In this document: piece by piece, positions 1 through 9,486 of the stretch
Layout: every line of letters begins with the position of its first letter
Position numbering within the stretch: position 1 is the first letter of the stretch
DNA from: Shinella sp. H4-D48
GTDB taxonomy: Bacteria > Pseudomonadota > Alphaproteobacteria > Rhizobiales > Rhizobiaceae
Length of the DNA: 64,000 nt
Direction: 5' to 3'
NCBI RefSeq assembly: GCF_022637395.1
Contig: NZ_CP093337.1
Location: 2,216,001 to 2,280,000, forward strand
Notes under the pieces: generated by a model
Databases searched by the model: none
The model's input: the letters and a program-made list of their open reading frames with translations, nothing else
Told to the model about the DNA's origin: nothing
Made by a program: the position numbers and the translations under genes

Positions 1-19
1 ACTGGCGAAATCCGCCAGT
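1..19. terminator. Short hairpin at window edge, possible terminator of an upstream gene
   Basis: A perfect 7-bp inverted repeat (ACTGGCG / CGCCAGT, 5-nt loop) is followed by a short pyrimidine run (tgacctttt). It could end transcription of whatever lies upstream of the window, but no gene is visible there to confirm this. Confidence 0.3.
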
Positions 20-91
20 TGACCTTTTCCTGAACTAGGCCATGGTATTGGCATAGAAGTGTCACAGAGCGACGGGTACGCCTTACGGCCG

Positions 92-856
92 ATGAACACG
101 CACGCAACATCCTCTCCGCAGTTCTATCTCACCGCGCCGGCGGCTTGCCCCTATCTGCCGCAGGAGATGGAGAGGAAGGTGTTTACCCATCTGGTGGGCG
201 AGCGCGCGCCGGAGCTGAACGATCTGCTGACCCAGGGCGGCTTCCGCCGATCGCAGAACATAGCCTATCGCCCGGCCTGCGAAACGTGCCGCGCCTGCAT
301 TTCCGTTCGCATCCTCGTCAACGAGTTCGAGCCGCGCCGCACCATGCGGCGTGTGCTGGCGGCCAATGCCGATCTCGTCTCGCGCGATTACCCCGCCGAG
401 CCCTCCAGCGAGCAGTATTCGCTGTTCCGCGACTATCTGGATGCCCGCCACCAGAAGGGCGGCATGTCCGACATGTCCGTGCTCGACTACGCGATGATGG
501 TGGAGGACACCCACGTCAACACCCGCGTCATCGAATATCGCCTGCGCGAGGAAGGCGCGGGCCTCAAGGAGCGTCCGCAAGGCGAGCTGCTGGCCGTGGC
601 GCTCACCGACCGCATGGGCGATGGCCTTTCGATGGTCTATTCCTTCTATGATACCGAGCGGGCCGAGCGTTCGCTCGGCACCTTCATGATCCTCGACCAT
701 ATCAGGCGTGCCAAGGCGCTCGGCCTGCCGCACGTCTATCTCGGCTACTGGGTGAAGGGATCGCGCAAAATGGATTATAAAACAAAGTTTTTGCCGCAGG
801 AGCACCTGATGCCGCGTGGATGGGAGCGCTATGATGGAGATAGTGCTGCCTCGTAA
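92..856 (+). CDS. bpt: Aspartate/glutamate leucyltransferase (arginyltransferase family)
   Basis: Transfers leucine from Leu-tRNA to proteins with N-terminal Asp or Glu, marking them for ClpS/ClpAP degradation (bacterial N-degron pathway, cytoplasm). The 254-aa protein has the family layout: an N-terminal Cys (residue 19 in the ACPYLP segment) and a CxxCxxC cluster (Cys63, 66, 69), which matches the ATE N-terminal domain. The C-terminal ATE domain contains [14 protein letters not shown] near the end. The reading frame is open back to a GTG at 59, but the ATG at 92 ([11 protein letters not shown]...) is preferred because relatives begin this way. The bpt-type (rather than eukaryotic ATE1) assignment follows the size and bacterial context. 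The next gene starts 18 bp downstream on the same strand. Confidence 0.92.
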   Translation: MNTHATSSPQFYLTAPAACPYLPQEMERKVFTHLVGERAPELNDLLTQGGFRRSQNIAYRPACETCRACISVRILVNEFEPRRTMRRVLAANADLVSRDYPAEPSSEQYSLFRDYLDARHQKGGMSDMSVLDYAMMVEDTHVNTRVIEYRLREEGAGLKERPQGELLAVALTDRMGDGLSMVYSFYDTERAERSLGTFMILDHIRRAKALGLPHVYLGYWVKGSRKMDYKTKFLPQEHLMPRGWERYDGDSAAS

Positions 857-874
857 TCGATATTCGGTCCCGCC

Positions 875-1792
875 TTGTCCAAGACGAATGATCCCGCCCT
901 TCACCGCAAGGGTCTTCTGATAACCGCCCTCGGCGGTCTCGCGCTTTCCTTCGATATTCCGCTGATTCGTGCTGCCCATGGCGAATTCTGGTCGATGGTC
1001 GTCGTGAGGAATGTTGCCGTCTTCGTGATGGCGCTCGTCCTGTGGGCGGGCCTGAATTTCGTGATGCGGCGCAGGACGGTGCTGGTGCCCGGCCGAGTCG
1101 GCCTTTTGATCGCGCTGCTCTACGGCATCAACGGCCTGACCTTCATGCTGGCGGTGTTCAACACCACGACCGCCAACGTCGTCTTCATCCTCGCCTTTAC
1201 CTCGATGTTCGCGGCGATCCTATCTTGGATCTTCCTCGGCGAACGTCCGTCCAATGCCACGCTCATCACCATGGCCGCCATGGTTGGCGGCGTTCTCCTG
1301 ATCGTGCATGACGGACTTTCGAGCGGCAACGTCTTCGGCGATGTGATGGCCGCATGCTCCGCCATGCTGCTTGCGGCATCGCTGACGCTCAGCCGGAAAA
1401 GCGGCGCGGAAATGGGCTTCGTTCCGCTGGTCGCCACGCTGCTACCGGGCATTCTCGGGCTGTTTTTCCTGCCGCCCGGCGGCCTGACCGTTGCCGAGCC
1501 GTACTATATCCTTCTCAACGGCCTCGTCCTGCTGCCGCTGGCCTTCTGGTGTCTCGCCACGGGCCCGCGTTATCTGTCGGCACCGGAAGTCGGCATGTTC
1601 TATCTGGTGGAAACGGTGCTGGCGCCGGTGTGGGTGTGGATCGCCTTCTCCGAAACCCCCACGACGCAGACGCTGATCGGCGGGGCAATTCTCATCCTCG
1701 CCCTGCTCGGCCATTCGCTGTGGCAGATGCGCTCGAAATCCCGTGCCGCGCGGGCAAGTGCCGCAGTCGCTGAGCTCCCCCTGACGCACTGA
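875..1792 (+). CDS. DMT (EamA) family transporter
   Basis: A polytopic inner membrane protein of 305 aa with about ten hydrophobic segments, arranged as two EamA repeats. This is the usual size and shape of drug/metabolite exporters. The substrate cannot be told from sequence. The only start codon that keeps the first membrane segment is TTG at 875: the frame is closed by the bpt stop at 854-856, and the next in-frame Met (about residue 41) would remove helix 1. No clear Shine-Dalgarno precedes the TTG, so translation may depend on read-over from bpt 18 bp upstream. Confidence 0.85.
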   Translation: MSKTNDPALHRKGLLITALGGLALSFDIPLIRAAHGEFWSMVVVRNVAVFVMALVLWAGLNFVMRRRTVLVPGRVGLLIALLYGINGLTFMLAVFNTTTANVVFILAFTSMFAAILSWIFLGERPSNATLITMAAMVGGVLLIVHDGLSSGNVFGDVMAACSAMLLAASLTLSRKSGAEMGFVPLVATLLPGILGLFFLPPGGLTVAEPYYILLNGLVLLPLAFWCLATGPRYLSAPEVGMFYLVETVLAPVWVWIAFSETPTTQTLIGGAILILALLGHSLWQMRSKSRAARASAAVAELPLTH

Positions 1793-1816
1793 TCCTTGAG
1801 ACCGGTCGACGCCCAT

Positions 1817-1835
1817 GTTATAACTCGGTTATAAC
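1817..1835. promoter_or_regulatory. Tandem palindromic operator of the toxin-antitoxin pair
   Basis: Two copies of the self-complementary octamer GTTATAAC (1817-1824 and 1828-1835) are separated by 3 bp. This places the two centres 11 bp (one helical turn) apart, directly upstream of the antitoxin RBS (GGAG) and ATG. The arrangement is typical of autoregulation by dimeric antitoxins; binding by the AbrB-type antitoxin is inferred. Confidence 0.6.
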
Positions 1836-1847
1836 GGAGCCAGAGCC

Positions 1848-2069
1848 ATGAACATCACCATCCGCAAGATCGGCAATTCGGAAGGCATCATCATCCCCAA
1901 GGACGTCCTCGACCGCATGGGCGTCAAGGCGGGAGATGAGATCGTTCTGCTCGAAGAAGACGGTGAAATCAGACTCGCCGCGCAGAACGCAGACCTAGCG
2001 GAGCAGCTCAAGGCGGCGCGTATGGGCATGGAGAAATACCGTGTTGCGTTGCGCGAACTTGCCAAATGA
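1848..2069 (+). CDS. AbrB/MazE-type antitoxin
   Basis: A 73-aa protein whose N-terminal 45 residues match the SpoVT-AbrB swapped-hairpin DNA-binding domain: it begins MNITIRKIGNSEG, then IIIPKDVLDRMGVKAGDEIVL. The charged C-terminal half would wrap the toxin. Its stop overlaps the toxin start (ATGA at 2066-2069), so the two genes are translationally coupled, antitoxin first, as in type II systems. A tandem GTTATAAC palindrome lies just upstream and is the probable autoregulatory operator. An AbrB-fold antitoxin paired with a Doc-fold toxin differs from the classical P1 Phd-Doc pairing. Confidence 0.88.
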   Translation: MNITIRKIGNSEGIIIPKDVLDRMGVKAGDEIVLLEEDGEIRLAAQNADLAEQLKAARMGMEKYRVALRELAK

Positions 2070-2455
2070 GCACGATCAAATGGCTTTCTCGCCAGGCCGT
2101 CGAGATCATGCACGAAGAGCAATTGCGCGAGCATGGCGGATTTCCCGGCCTTAAGGACGACAATGCCCTGGAGGCCGCGCTCGCCCGCCCGCTCAACAAG
2201 GCCGCTTATGGCCAGCCTGACATCTTCGAACTGGCTGCAGCGTATCTCCATGGTCTCGTCCGCAACCACCCGTTTTCCGACGGCAACAAGCGCACGGGCT
2301 TCCTTGCCGCGTTCACGCTCCTGCTGCTGAACGGCTTTCTGGTCGAGGCCTCCCAAGCCGATGTCATCACATTCGTCCTCGCCGTCGCGGCGGGTGAGAT
2401 CGATGAAGAGGGCGCGACGCGGTTCTTGCGCGACGTCAGCGTCCCCTATCCCTGA
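2066..2455 (+). CDS. doc: Death-on-curing (Doc/Fic family) toxin
   Basis: A 129-aa Fic-fold protein with the Doc catalytic motif HPFSDGNKR (residues 68-76). In P1 Doc this motif supports phosphorylation of elongation factor Tu, arresting translation; that activity is inferred here from family membership. All motif residues (His, Phe, Asp, Gly, Asn, Lys, Arg) are intact, so the gene looks functional. It overlaps the antitoxin by 4 bp (ATGA). It ends only 3 bp from the convergent end of parC, with no terminator visible between them, so the transcripts may overlap. Confidence 0.9.
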   Translation: MSTIKWLSRQAVEIMHEEQLREHGGFPGLKDDNALEAALARPLNKAAYGQPDIFELAAAYLHGLVRNHPFSDGNKRTGFLAAFTLLLLNGFLVEASQADVITFVLAVAAGEIDEEGATRFLRDVSVPYP

Positions 2456-2458
2456 TGA

Positions 2459-4711
2459 TCAACCGCTGAACTTGCCGCTGCGGGGGAACCCCTTCGGCAC
2501 GGTGCGGCCCGCAGTGGCGCGGTCGGCCAGCCATTCGGCCAGCTCGTCCTTGTTGCGCACGAAGTTGCGGCCTGCGCTGTCGTCCCAGGACAGGCCCTCC
2601 TCCAGCGCAAAGCAACGGATGTCGGAGACGCCGCCGTCCTTGTAGCGCTGCAGGCGCACGCCCTTGCCGCGCGACATCTCGGGCAGCTGCGACAGCGGGA
2701 AGACCAGCATCTTGCGGTTTTCGCCGACGACGGCCACATGATCGCCGCGCACTGGCACGACGAGCTTGGCCTCGTCAGGCATGCCGACATTCATCACCTG
2801 CTTGCCCTTGCGGGTGTTGGCGACCATCTCGGTTTCCGAAACGACGAAGCCGTTGCCGGCCTGCGAGGCGACGATGACCTTGCGCGCGGGATCGTGCACG
2901 AAGGCCGTCAGCACGTCCTGATCGTTTTCCATGTCGACCATGATGCGCAACGGCTCGCCATGGCCACGACCGCCTGGCAGCTTGTCGGCGCCGAGCGTGA
3001 AGACCTTGCCGCCCGTCGTCACGATCAGAACCTTGTCCGTGGTCTGCGCCGGGAAGGCAACCTTCAGCGCATCGCCTTCCTTGAACTGAAGACCGGACGT
3101 ATCGGCGATATGCCCCTTCAGCGCGCGCACCCAACCCTTTTCGGAGATGACGACCGTAACCGGCTCCTTCTCGATCATGGCCTGCTGGATGGCCTCGATA
3201 TCGGCGGCGGGGGCGCTTGCGAACTGCGTGCGGCGGCGGCCGAGTTCGGTCGCCTTGGCGAACTTCTTGCGGACCTCGCCGATCTCCCAGGCAACGGTCT
3301 GCCACTGCTTCTCGTCGGAGGCGAGCAGCGCCTCGATCTCCGCCTTCTCCTTCGACAGATTGTCGAACTCGGTGCGGATCTCGAACTCCTCGAGCTTGCG
3401 CAGCGAGCGCAGGCGCATGTTGAGGATCGCTTCTGCCTGGACGTCCGTCAGCGAGAACGTCTCCATGAGGGAGACCTTCGGCTCGTCCTCCTCACGGATG
3501 ATGCGGATCACCTCGTCGAGGTTGAGATAGGCGATCAGGTAGCCGCCGAGGATTTCCAGCCGGCGATCGATGGCAGCCAGGCGGTGGCGCGAACGGCGCT
3601 GGAGCACGTCGCGGCGATGGTCAAGCCATTCGACGAGAACGTCCTTCAGTCCCATGACCTTGGGCACGCGCCCCATCGACAGCACGTTCATGTTGAGCGG
3701 AATGCGGTTTTCCAGCTCGGACAGCTTGAAGAGCGATTCCATCAGGATCGTCGGATCGACGGTGCGGCTCTTGGGCACCAGCACGATACGCACGTCTTCC
3801 GCCGATTCGTCGCGGATGTCTTCCAGAAGCGGCAGCTTGCGGGCGATCAGCAGTTCGGCGATCTTCTCGATCAGGCGCGACTTCTGCACCTGATAGGGAA
3901 TTTCGGTGACGACGATCTGGTAGCCGCCGCGGCCCAGATCCTCGGTCTCCCACTTCGAACGCACGCGGAAACCGCCGCGGCCGGTCTTGTAGGCCTCGAT
4001 GATGCTCTCGCGGCTGTCGATGATGATGCCGCCTGTCGGCAGATCGGGCCCCTGGACGAATTCGACCAGCTTCTCGACATCGGCGTCACGGTTGCGGATG
4101 AGGTGCAGCGCGGCGTCGCACAGTTCGTGCACGTTGTGCGAGGGAATGGACGTCGCCATGCCGACCGCGATGCCGGACGAACCGTTCGCCAGCAGATTCG
4201 GGAACGCGCCCGGCAGGACAACAGGTTCGTCGTCTTCCTCGTTGTAGGTCTTGCGGAAATCGACGGCATCCTGATCGATGCCCTCGAGCAGCAGCGTCGC
4301 GACCTCGGTCATGCGCGCTTCGGTGTATCGATAGGCGGCCGCATTGTCGCCATCGATATTGCCGAAGTTGCCCTGCCCGTCGACGATCGGATAGCGTTGC
4401 GAGAAGTCCTGCGCGAGACGCACGAGCGCATCGTAGACCGACTGGTCGCCGTGCGGGTGGAACTTACCGATGACGTCGCCGACGATACGCGCACATTTCT
4501 TGAAGGAGGAATTGGACCTGAGGCCCATCTCGCTCATGGCATGGATGATACGGCGATGAACCGGCTTGAGACCGTCGCGCACATCTGGCAGCGCGCGCTG
4601 CGTGATGGTCGAAAGGGCATAGGCCAGGTAGCGCTCTTCCAGCGCCGCCTTGAGGTCGATAGGTTGAATGTGGTCGTCTCCGCCATCGGGCGGCAAAGTG
4701 TTTTGTCCCAT
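2459..4711 (-). CDS. parC: DNA topoisomerase IV subunit A
   Basis: A 750-aa type IIA topoisomerase A subunit that decatenates daughter chromosomes together with ParE. The N-terminal breakage-reunion domain contains the catalytic Tyr at about residue 129, within [10 protein letters not shown]. The [11 protein letters not shown] quinolone-resistance region (residues about 86-95) has Gln at the position of E. coli ParC Ser80 and Asp at that of Glu84. The C-terminal half holds beta-pinwheel repeats. The sequence lacks the long GyrA C-terminal tail and GyrA box, which supports ParC over GyrA. It is divergent from the exported protein at 4920 and convergent with doc. Confidence 0.95.
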   Translation of the reverse strand: MGQNTLPPDGGDDHIQPIDLKAALEERYLAYALSTITQRALPDVRDGLKPVHRRIIHAMSEMGLRSNSSFKKCARIVGDVIGKFHPHGDQSVYDALVRLAQDFSQRYPIVDGQGNFGNIDGDNAAAYRYTEARMTEVATLLLEGIDQDAVDFRKTYNEEDDEPVVLPGAFPNLLANGSSGIAVGMATSIPSHNVHELCDAALHLIRNRDADVEKLVEFVQGPDLPTGGIIIDSRESIIEAYKTGRGGFRVRSKWETEDLGRGGYQIVVTEIPYQVQKSRLIEKIAELLIARKLPLLEDIRDESAEDVRIVLVPKSRTVDPTILMESLFKLSELENRIPLNMNVLSMGRVPKVMGLKDVLVEWLDHRRDVLQRRSRHRLAAIDRRLEILGGYLIAYLNLDEVIRIIREEDEPKVSLMETFSLTDVQAEAILNMRLRSLRKLEEFEIRTEFDNLSKEKAEIEALLASDEKQWQTVAWEIGEVRKKFAKATELGRRRTQFASAPAADIEAIQQAMIEKEPVTVVISEKGWVRALKGHIADTSGLQFKEGDALKVAFPAQTTDKVLIVTTGGKVFTLGADKLPGGRGHGEPLRIMVDMENDQDVLTAFVHDPARKVIVASQAGNGFVVSETEMVANTRKGKQVMNVGMPDEAKLVVPVRGDHVAVVGENRKMLVFPLSQLPEMSRGKGVRLQRYKDGGVSDIRCFALEEGLSWDDSAGRNFVRNKDELAEWLADRATAGRTVPKGFPRSGKFSG

Positions 4712-4919
4712 GGGTCTTGACTAGCCTTCATACCGATTCGCGGCAAGGATCCGGGCGATCCGCCTGTGGATAGCGCTTTGTAAAGGCTGTTGGCGAAATC
4801 GGTCCGGGGGACAAGAAATACATGGAAAGTTGCAAACAGCCGAATATAGTCGCCCCGCCGCTCGTCTAGAGGCGGTACGGCAAGGCAGCCGTTCAGAAAA
4901 CCAGAAAGAGAGCCAATCA

Positions 4920-6110
4920 ATGATGCGCACCTCCCACTTCCGCAGCCTTCTTGCAGGCGCCGCGCTCGCCACCCTGGCAAGCCCCGCTTTCGCGCTGGAT
5001 GGCGCGGACCTGATGACCAAGCTGAACGCCACCTATGCCACGAGCGGCGTTTCGGTCGGTTACTCGAATGTTGCCGTCGACGGCTCCACCGTGACGCTGG
5101 AAGGCACTGAACTGAAGGCCACGGGCACCGAAACCCCGATCAAGCTCGGCACCGTTACCATGGAAGGCGTAGAGGAAGACGGCGACGGCGGTTACACGAT
5201 CGAGACCATCGGTTTCGAAGACGTCAACGTTACCGAAGCCGAATCGACCGTCTCTGCGAAGGATCTCGCCCTCAACGGCGTCGCGGTACCCGGCAAGATC
5301 GTTCCCGGCACGCTGGAATCGCTGCTGATGTACGAATCCGCCACCGCCGGCCCGATCAGCGTCACCTCCAAGGGCAAGGAAGTCTTCTCCATGTCCGGCA
5401 TGGAGACAAACATCACCCGCATGGACAACGATGCAGGCCTGGAGTTCGACGCCAAGTTCTCCGACCTCAAGGCTGACCTGACGACCGTCGAAGACCCCAA
5501 GGCCAAGGATACGCTCAACAAGCTCGGCATCCAGTCGCTCGAAGGAGAAGTCTCGATGGCCGGCAATTGGGAACTGGCCAGCGGCAAGCTCGCCGTGGAC
5601 GAATATGCCTTCGACTTCAAGGATATCGGCCGCCTGAACCTGCAGCTCGCCTTCTCGGGCTACACGCTCGACTTCATCAAGAACATGCAGGAAGCAATCA
5701 AGACCGCCGAGGCCAATCCGAACAAGGAAGAAGCCAACGCCGCCATGGGCATGGCCATGATGGGCCTCGTCCAGCAGCTGACCTTCAACAGCGCCACCAT
5801 CTCCTTCGAAGACGCCTCCATCACCAAGAAGCTGCTCGACTATGCCGGCAGCGAACAGGGTGTCACGGGCGACCAGATGGCACAGTCGCTGAAGGGCCTG
5901 GTTCCGATCATGATCGCGCAGCTCAACATGCCCGACCTGCAGAACCAGATCTCGGCGGCCGTAAACACCTATCTGGACGACCCGAAGAGCATCAAGATCA
6001 GCGCCGAGCCGAAGGAGCCGGTGCCGTTCCCGATGATCATGGGCGCCGCCATGGGTGCCCCGCAGACCATTCCGCAGGTCCTCGGCGTCACCGTCACCGC
6101 CAACGACTAA
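4920..6110 (+). CDS. Exported protein of unknown function
   Basis: A 396-aa protein with a clear Sec signal peptide: basic MMRTSHFRS, a hydrophobic core, and an Ala-x-Ala-like cleavage near SPAFA-LDG. The mature part is rich in Thr, Val, Gly and Glu with alternating beta-type segments. It has no Cys pairs, lipobox or catalytic motif that I recognise. The start is the double ATG at 4920/4923, preceded by the purine-rich AGAAAGAGAG; upstream in-frame codons lack a signal peptide. It stands alone, divergent from parC, and ends at a strong terminator. A periplasmic structural or binding role is possible, but I do not recognise the family. Confidence 0.8.
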   Translation: MMRTSHFRSLLAGAALATLASPAFALDGADLMTKLNATYATSGVSVGYSNVAVDGSTVTLEGTELKATGTETPIKLGTVTMEGVEEDGDGGYTIETIGFEDVNVTEAESTVSAKDLALNGVAVPGKIVPGTLESLLMYESATAGPISVTSKGKEVFSMSGMETNITRMDNDAGLEFDAKFSDLKADLTTVEDPKAKDTLNKLGIQSLEGEVSMAGNWELASGKLAVDEYAFDFKDIGRLNLQLAFSGYTLDFIKNMQEAIKTAEANPNKEEANAAMGMAMMGLVQQLTFNSATISFEDASITKKLLDYAGSEQGVTGDQMAQSLKGLVPIMIAQLNMPDLQNQISAAVNTYLDDPKSIKISAEPKEPVPFPMIMGAAMGAPQTIPQVLGVTVTAND

Positions 6111-6130
6111 GACTCGGCTTTCGTCTTGAA

Positions 6131-6163
6131 GGAAAGGCCCGAAGCATCGCTTCGGGCCTTTCC
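6131..6163. terminator. Bidirectional intrinsic terminator
   Basis: A perfect 15-bp inverted repeat (GGAAAGGCCCGAAGC / GCTTCGGGCCTTTCC, 3-nt loop) lies between the convergent exported-protein gene and the sulP gene. The stem carries an A/T-rich base on both sides. Confidence 0.85.
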
Positions 6164-6167
6164 TGTT

Positions 6168-7655
6168 TCAGTGGCCGGCCGTCGCGGAAAACGCGGCGTG
6201 GTCCTTATCGTGCAGCGCAAAGCGGTCGAGCATATGCGCGCTCGCTTCGTTGACGCCGATGACGGCAACATCGACGCCCTGCCTGCGGTATTTCAGGACC
6301 ACCTTATCGAGCGCATCGACTGCGGTGATATCCCACAGATGCGCCTGCGAGACATCGATCGTGATCCTGTCGACCGGCTCGGCAAAATCGAAGGCCGTCG
6401 TGAAGCTTTCCGCCGAGGCGAAGAAGATCTGGCCCTCGACACGGTAGGTCCGCTCCGTACCGTCCTCGTTCAGCTCCGCGCGGACGCGGAAAAGCCTGGC
6501 CACCTTTCCGGCGAAGAACACACCGGACAACAGGACGCCGACGAGCACGCCCTTGGCCAGATCGTGGGTGCCGACGACAGTCGCCACCGTGGCCAGCATC
6601 ACGACGGACGACGACAGCGGATTGCGGCGGATATCCAGGACCGAACGCCATGAAAAGGTGCCGACGGACACCATGATCATGACGGCGACGAGCGCGGCCA
6701 TCGGGATGATCCGCACGAGATCATCCAGCACGAGGATCAGGAACAGCAGGAAGGCCCCTGCCACGAAGGTCGAGAGGCGACCGCGTCCGCCGGAAGTGAC
6801 GTTAATCACCGACTGGCCGATCATGGCGCAGCCGCCCATGCCGCCGATCAGGCCGGAGGCGATGTTGCTGGCCCCCTGCCCGATGCATTCCTGGCTCTTG
6901 GAGCTTCTTGTATCCGTCATGTCATCGACGATCTGGGCGGTCAGCAACGATTCCAGCAGACCGACCGCCGCAAGCGCGATGGAATAGGGGAAAATGATCT
7001 GAAGGGTTTCGAAGGTCAGCGGCACGTGCGGCAGAGCGAAAACCGGAAAGGCCGAAGGCAGTTCGCCGAGGTCGCCGACGGTTCGAATGTCCATGCCGCT
7101 CCACCACGCCACGCCGGTGAGTGCGAGTATGGCCACGAGCGGCGAAGGTATGGCCTTCGTGACATAGGGAAACAGGTAGATGATCGCGAGCCCTGCAGCG
7201 ATCATCGCGTAGGTCAGGCCGGGAACGCCGATGAGTTCCGGCAGCTGGGCCATGAAGATCAGGATCGCGAGCGCGTTGACGAAGCCCGTGATCACCGACC
7301 GCGAAACGAAGCGCATCACACGGCCGAGCTTGAGCAGACCTGCGCCGATCTGGATGAGGCCCATCAGGAGGGTGGCCGCGAACAGGTATTCCAGGCCGTG
7401 CTCCTTGACCAGTGTGACCATGAGGACGGCCGTGGCAGCGGTCGCGGCCGAGATCATGCCCGGCCGGCCGCCGAGAACGGCGGAAACGCAGGCGATGGCG
7501 AAGGAGGCGAAGAGCCCGACTTTCGGATCCACACCGGCAATGACGGAGAAGCCGATGGCTTCGGGGATCAGAGCAAGCGCGACAACGATTCCGGAAAGAA
7601 TATCGGCGCGAATGTTCGAAAACCATTCGCGCTTGTAGGTCGTCAGATTGAACAT
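6168..7655 (-). CDS. SulP family inorganic anion transporter with STAS domain
   Basis: A 495-aa SLC26/SulP transporter. The N-terminal sulfate_transp membrane domain (about residues 1-370) begins with the typical [21 protein letters not shown] helix and contains a [12 protein letters not shown] segment. A C-terminal STAS domain (about 400-490) follows. Substrate may be sulfate, bicarbonate or another anion; sequence alone does not decide, and no carbonic anhydrase gene is adjacent. The start is the ATG at 7655 ([12 protein letters not shown]). The frame is open further upstream to 7871, but that part is low-complexity and lies in a probable RNA leader. It converges on the terminator at 6131-6163. 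Confidence 0.9.
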   Translation of the reverse strand: MFNLTTYKREWFSNIRADILSGIVVALALIPEAIGFSVIAGVDPKVGLFASFAIACVSAVLGGRPGMISAATAATAVLMVTLVKEHGLEYLFAATLLMGLIQIGAGLLKLGRVMRFVSRSVITGFVNALAILIFMAQLPELIGVPGLTYAMIAAGLAIIYLFPYVTKAIPSPLVAILALTGVAWWSGMDIRTVGDLGELPSAFPVFALPHVPLTFETLQIIFPYSIALAAVGLLESLLTAQIVDDMTDTRSSKSQECIGQGASNIASGLIGGMGGCAMIGQSVINVTSGGRGRLSTFVAGAFLLFLILVLDDLVRIIPMAALVAVMIMVSVGTFSWRSVLDIRRNPLSSSVVMLATVATVVGTHDLAKGVLVGVLLSGVFFAGKVARLFRVRAELNEDGTERTYRVEGQIFFASAESFTTAFDFAEPVDRITIDVSQAHLWDITAVDALDKVVLKYRRQGVDVAVIGVNEASAHMLDRFALHDKDHAAFSATAGH

Positions 7656-7800
7656 GGAGAATTCCGCAAGAGTAGTGCATCCAGACCGGACGGCGTCCGG
7701 CATGTGAGCTGGTTTGATGCTTTTGCGTTGTCTGGCGGATCGGCGGCCAGAAGAGCCACCCGGGTTTTCACCGGGTCCGGGGTGAATGACACCGCTATAA
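7656..7800 (-). promoter_or_regulatory. Candidate structured 5' leader of the sulP gene
   Basis: About 145 nt upstream of the SulP start show several hairpins in transcript sense: CCGGAC-GGC-GTCCGG (plus-strand 7686-7700) and an ACCCGG/CCGGGT pair around 7759-7777. A TATAAAG-type element near 7795-7801 could be the -10 box. The leader is unusually long. I could not match it to a known riboswitch class. Confidence 0.35.
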
Positions 7801-7839
7801 AGCGCATGGTGTGGCGAGGCAACCGTGCACAGAAAGAAT

Positions 7840-7869
7840 GGCGGCCCGGTGGGTCTGCACCGAGCCGCC
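7840..7869 (-). terminator. Terminator of creD
   Basis: A 12-bp inverted repeat (GGCGGCCCGGTG / CACCGAGCCGCC with one G-U pair, 6-nt loop) lies 8 bp past the creD stop. On the minus strand it is followed by ATTCTTTCTG. Confidence 0.65.
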
Positions 7870-7877
7870 ACTGTGAC

Positions 7878-9314
7878 CTACTCTGCCTGCGCCGGGCGCA
7901 CCGCGGTGCCGGACCAATCAACCTTGCGCGTCGCATACATGGTTGCGGCAATCGCGATGAAGGAGATGAGCGCTCCGGCAAGCAGGGCATATTCATCCTC
8001 GCGCAGCACCAGATACATGATGCCGTAGGCCGCCAGCAGGACAGCACCCAGGGCCAAGCCGTTTCTACGGCTCGCCGTCGCGCTGCCGAGATATGCGGAG
8101 ATGAGGAGCGTCGTCGCGATGGCGGCGATGCCATAGGCGAGCGTGAAGCCGGTATGCTCGGCCAGTGCTAGCAACAGCACGTAAAAGACGATGAGCGCCA
8201 GACCCGTCAGCACGTACTGGATCCAGTGCACCATGCGCCCGCCTTTTAGCTCCACGACGAAGACGGCGAGGAAGACGAGCGAGATGAAGCCGATGGAATA
8301 TTTCAGCGTGCGCGAGACGACCTGGTAGAACTGCACGGGCTCCACGAGGTTGATGCTCATCATGCTCTCCGACAAGGGGAGCATGGATCCCGACACGGCC
8401 TTGTCGATGCCGCGGGCGAGATAGGGGATCGTCCACGTCGCGGTGAAGTCCTTGGCGGTGATGGTTTTCTGCTCCGGCAGGAAAAGCCCCTCGAAACCGG
8501 GATGCGGCCAGTTCGCCTTCGCCTGGAAGCTGGTCGTCTGGCCGGCAGGCGCCACGGCAAAGCTTCGCGAGCCGTTCAGCGACAAAACGATGTCGAAGGT
8601 GAAGCCCTTTTCGATGAGCGCCCGGTCGATCGGGCGGTGGACGCCGGCATTCGACTGCGACCTGCCGTAGTCCATCGTGCCGGCCACGCCCATGGCGGAA
8701 ATCTGCCGCATGCCGGGATCGAACGGAAGGACCGGGCCGTTTTCGATCTTTACGCCCGCATCCGAGCGGATACCGGTGATGTCGTTGATGTTGAGCACGA
8801 GGATGGCACGGTTGAAATCCGGCGTGCCGTCGAACCTGGCGAGATCCTGCAAGATGCCGGCGCCGAAGCGACCCTTGAGCGTGAGGGCGCCGTTATAGAC
8901 TGGCAGCGTGTAGATCGACAGGCGGCGCTCCTCCGTCTTGAGGTCAGCCGTCACATCCAGCATCTCGGGCATGACGAGCGCCCATTCCGTTACCTTTTCA
9001 ATCAGGGTGCGGCCGTCCAACTCCCGGCTGCGCATGACTTCGAACGGCACGGCGATATAGGGGCCGTTGACCGCCTGGTCCCCGCCCCAGCCATGGGAAA
9101 TGCGGTTGGAGACCTCCCTCGCGCGTTCGGCGCGTTCTTCGGTGAGGCCCCAGACGAGGAGCAACGGCACGAGAAGCGCCACCGAAATGACGCCGATCAT
9201 GATGAACTTGACGCCGGGCGAGCGCAGGAAGGCGGAAAGATTGCCGCGCGGCTCCGGATAGGGCAGCGGCCGGGGTGGTGCGGAAGCAGGATCGTCGGAA
9301 TGCGGTTCGGTCAT
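7878..9314 (-). CDS. creD: Inner membrane protein CreD (cell envelope integrity)
   Basis: A 478-aa membrane protein of the CreD family, which in E. coli belongs to the CreBC regulon and affects colicin tolerance and envelope integrity. It has a Pro-rich cytoplasmic N-terminus (about 30 residues) and a first membrane helix near residues 35-55. A large periplasmic region follows (about 60-320), then a cluster of five or six helices at the C-terminus, as in known CreD proteins. ATG at 9314 has a good RBS (GGAGGGA). No creB or creC two-component genes are next to it, so regulation by CreBC cannot be assumed. Confidence 0.9.
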   Translation of the reverse strand: MTEPHSDDPASAPPRPLPYPEPRGNLSAFLRSPGVKFIMIGVISVALLVPLLLVWGLTEERAERAREVSNRISHGWGGDQAVNGPYIAVPFEVMRSRELDGRTLIEKVTEWALVMPEMLDVTADLKTEERRLSIYTLPVYNGALTLKGRFGAGILQDLARFDGTPDFNRAILVLNINDITGIRSDAGVKIENGPVLPFDPGMRQISAMGVAGTMDYGRSQSNAGVHRPIDRALIEKGFTFDIVLSLNGSRSFAVAPAGQTTSFQAKANWPHPGFEGLFLPEQKTITAKDFTATWTIPYLARGIDKAVSGSMLPLSESMMSINLVEPVQFYQVVSRTLKYSIGFISLVFLAVFVVELKGGRMVHWIQYVLTGLALIVFYVLLLALAEHTGFTLAYGIAAIATTLLISAYLGSATASRRNGLALGAVLLAAYGIMYLVLREDEYALLAGALISFIAIAATMYATRKVDWSGTAVRPAQAE

Positions 9315-9446
9315 GGAAGTCCCTCCAGTCGTTGTTCGCCATTATAGGCGCGCTCACGCTAGGGGTGCATTTCGACCGATTGTTCGCGGAATTGGGATCG
9401 ACTGACGGCGAATTCGCGGCATTGTCGCGCTGCGGTCACGGAAGGC

Positions 9447-9474
9447 GGAAACCCGGCGCTTGAGCCGGGTTTCC
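9447..9474 (-). terminator. Terminator of the DUF1236 gene
   Basis: A perfect 11-bp inverted repeat (GGAAACCCGGC / GCCGGGTTTCC, 6-nt loop) lies 12 bp past the stop of the small DUF1236 gene. It could also work from the other direction. Confidence 0.75.
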
Positions 9475-9486
9475 AATGGTATGAGC

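Noticed and set aside
2738-4720. Long plus-strand open frame opposite parC (about 660 codons)
   Set aside because: Antisense shadow of parC in GC-rich DNA: no RBS, composition dominated by Asp/Leu/Gly/His, no domain. The parC reading has catalytic motifs.
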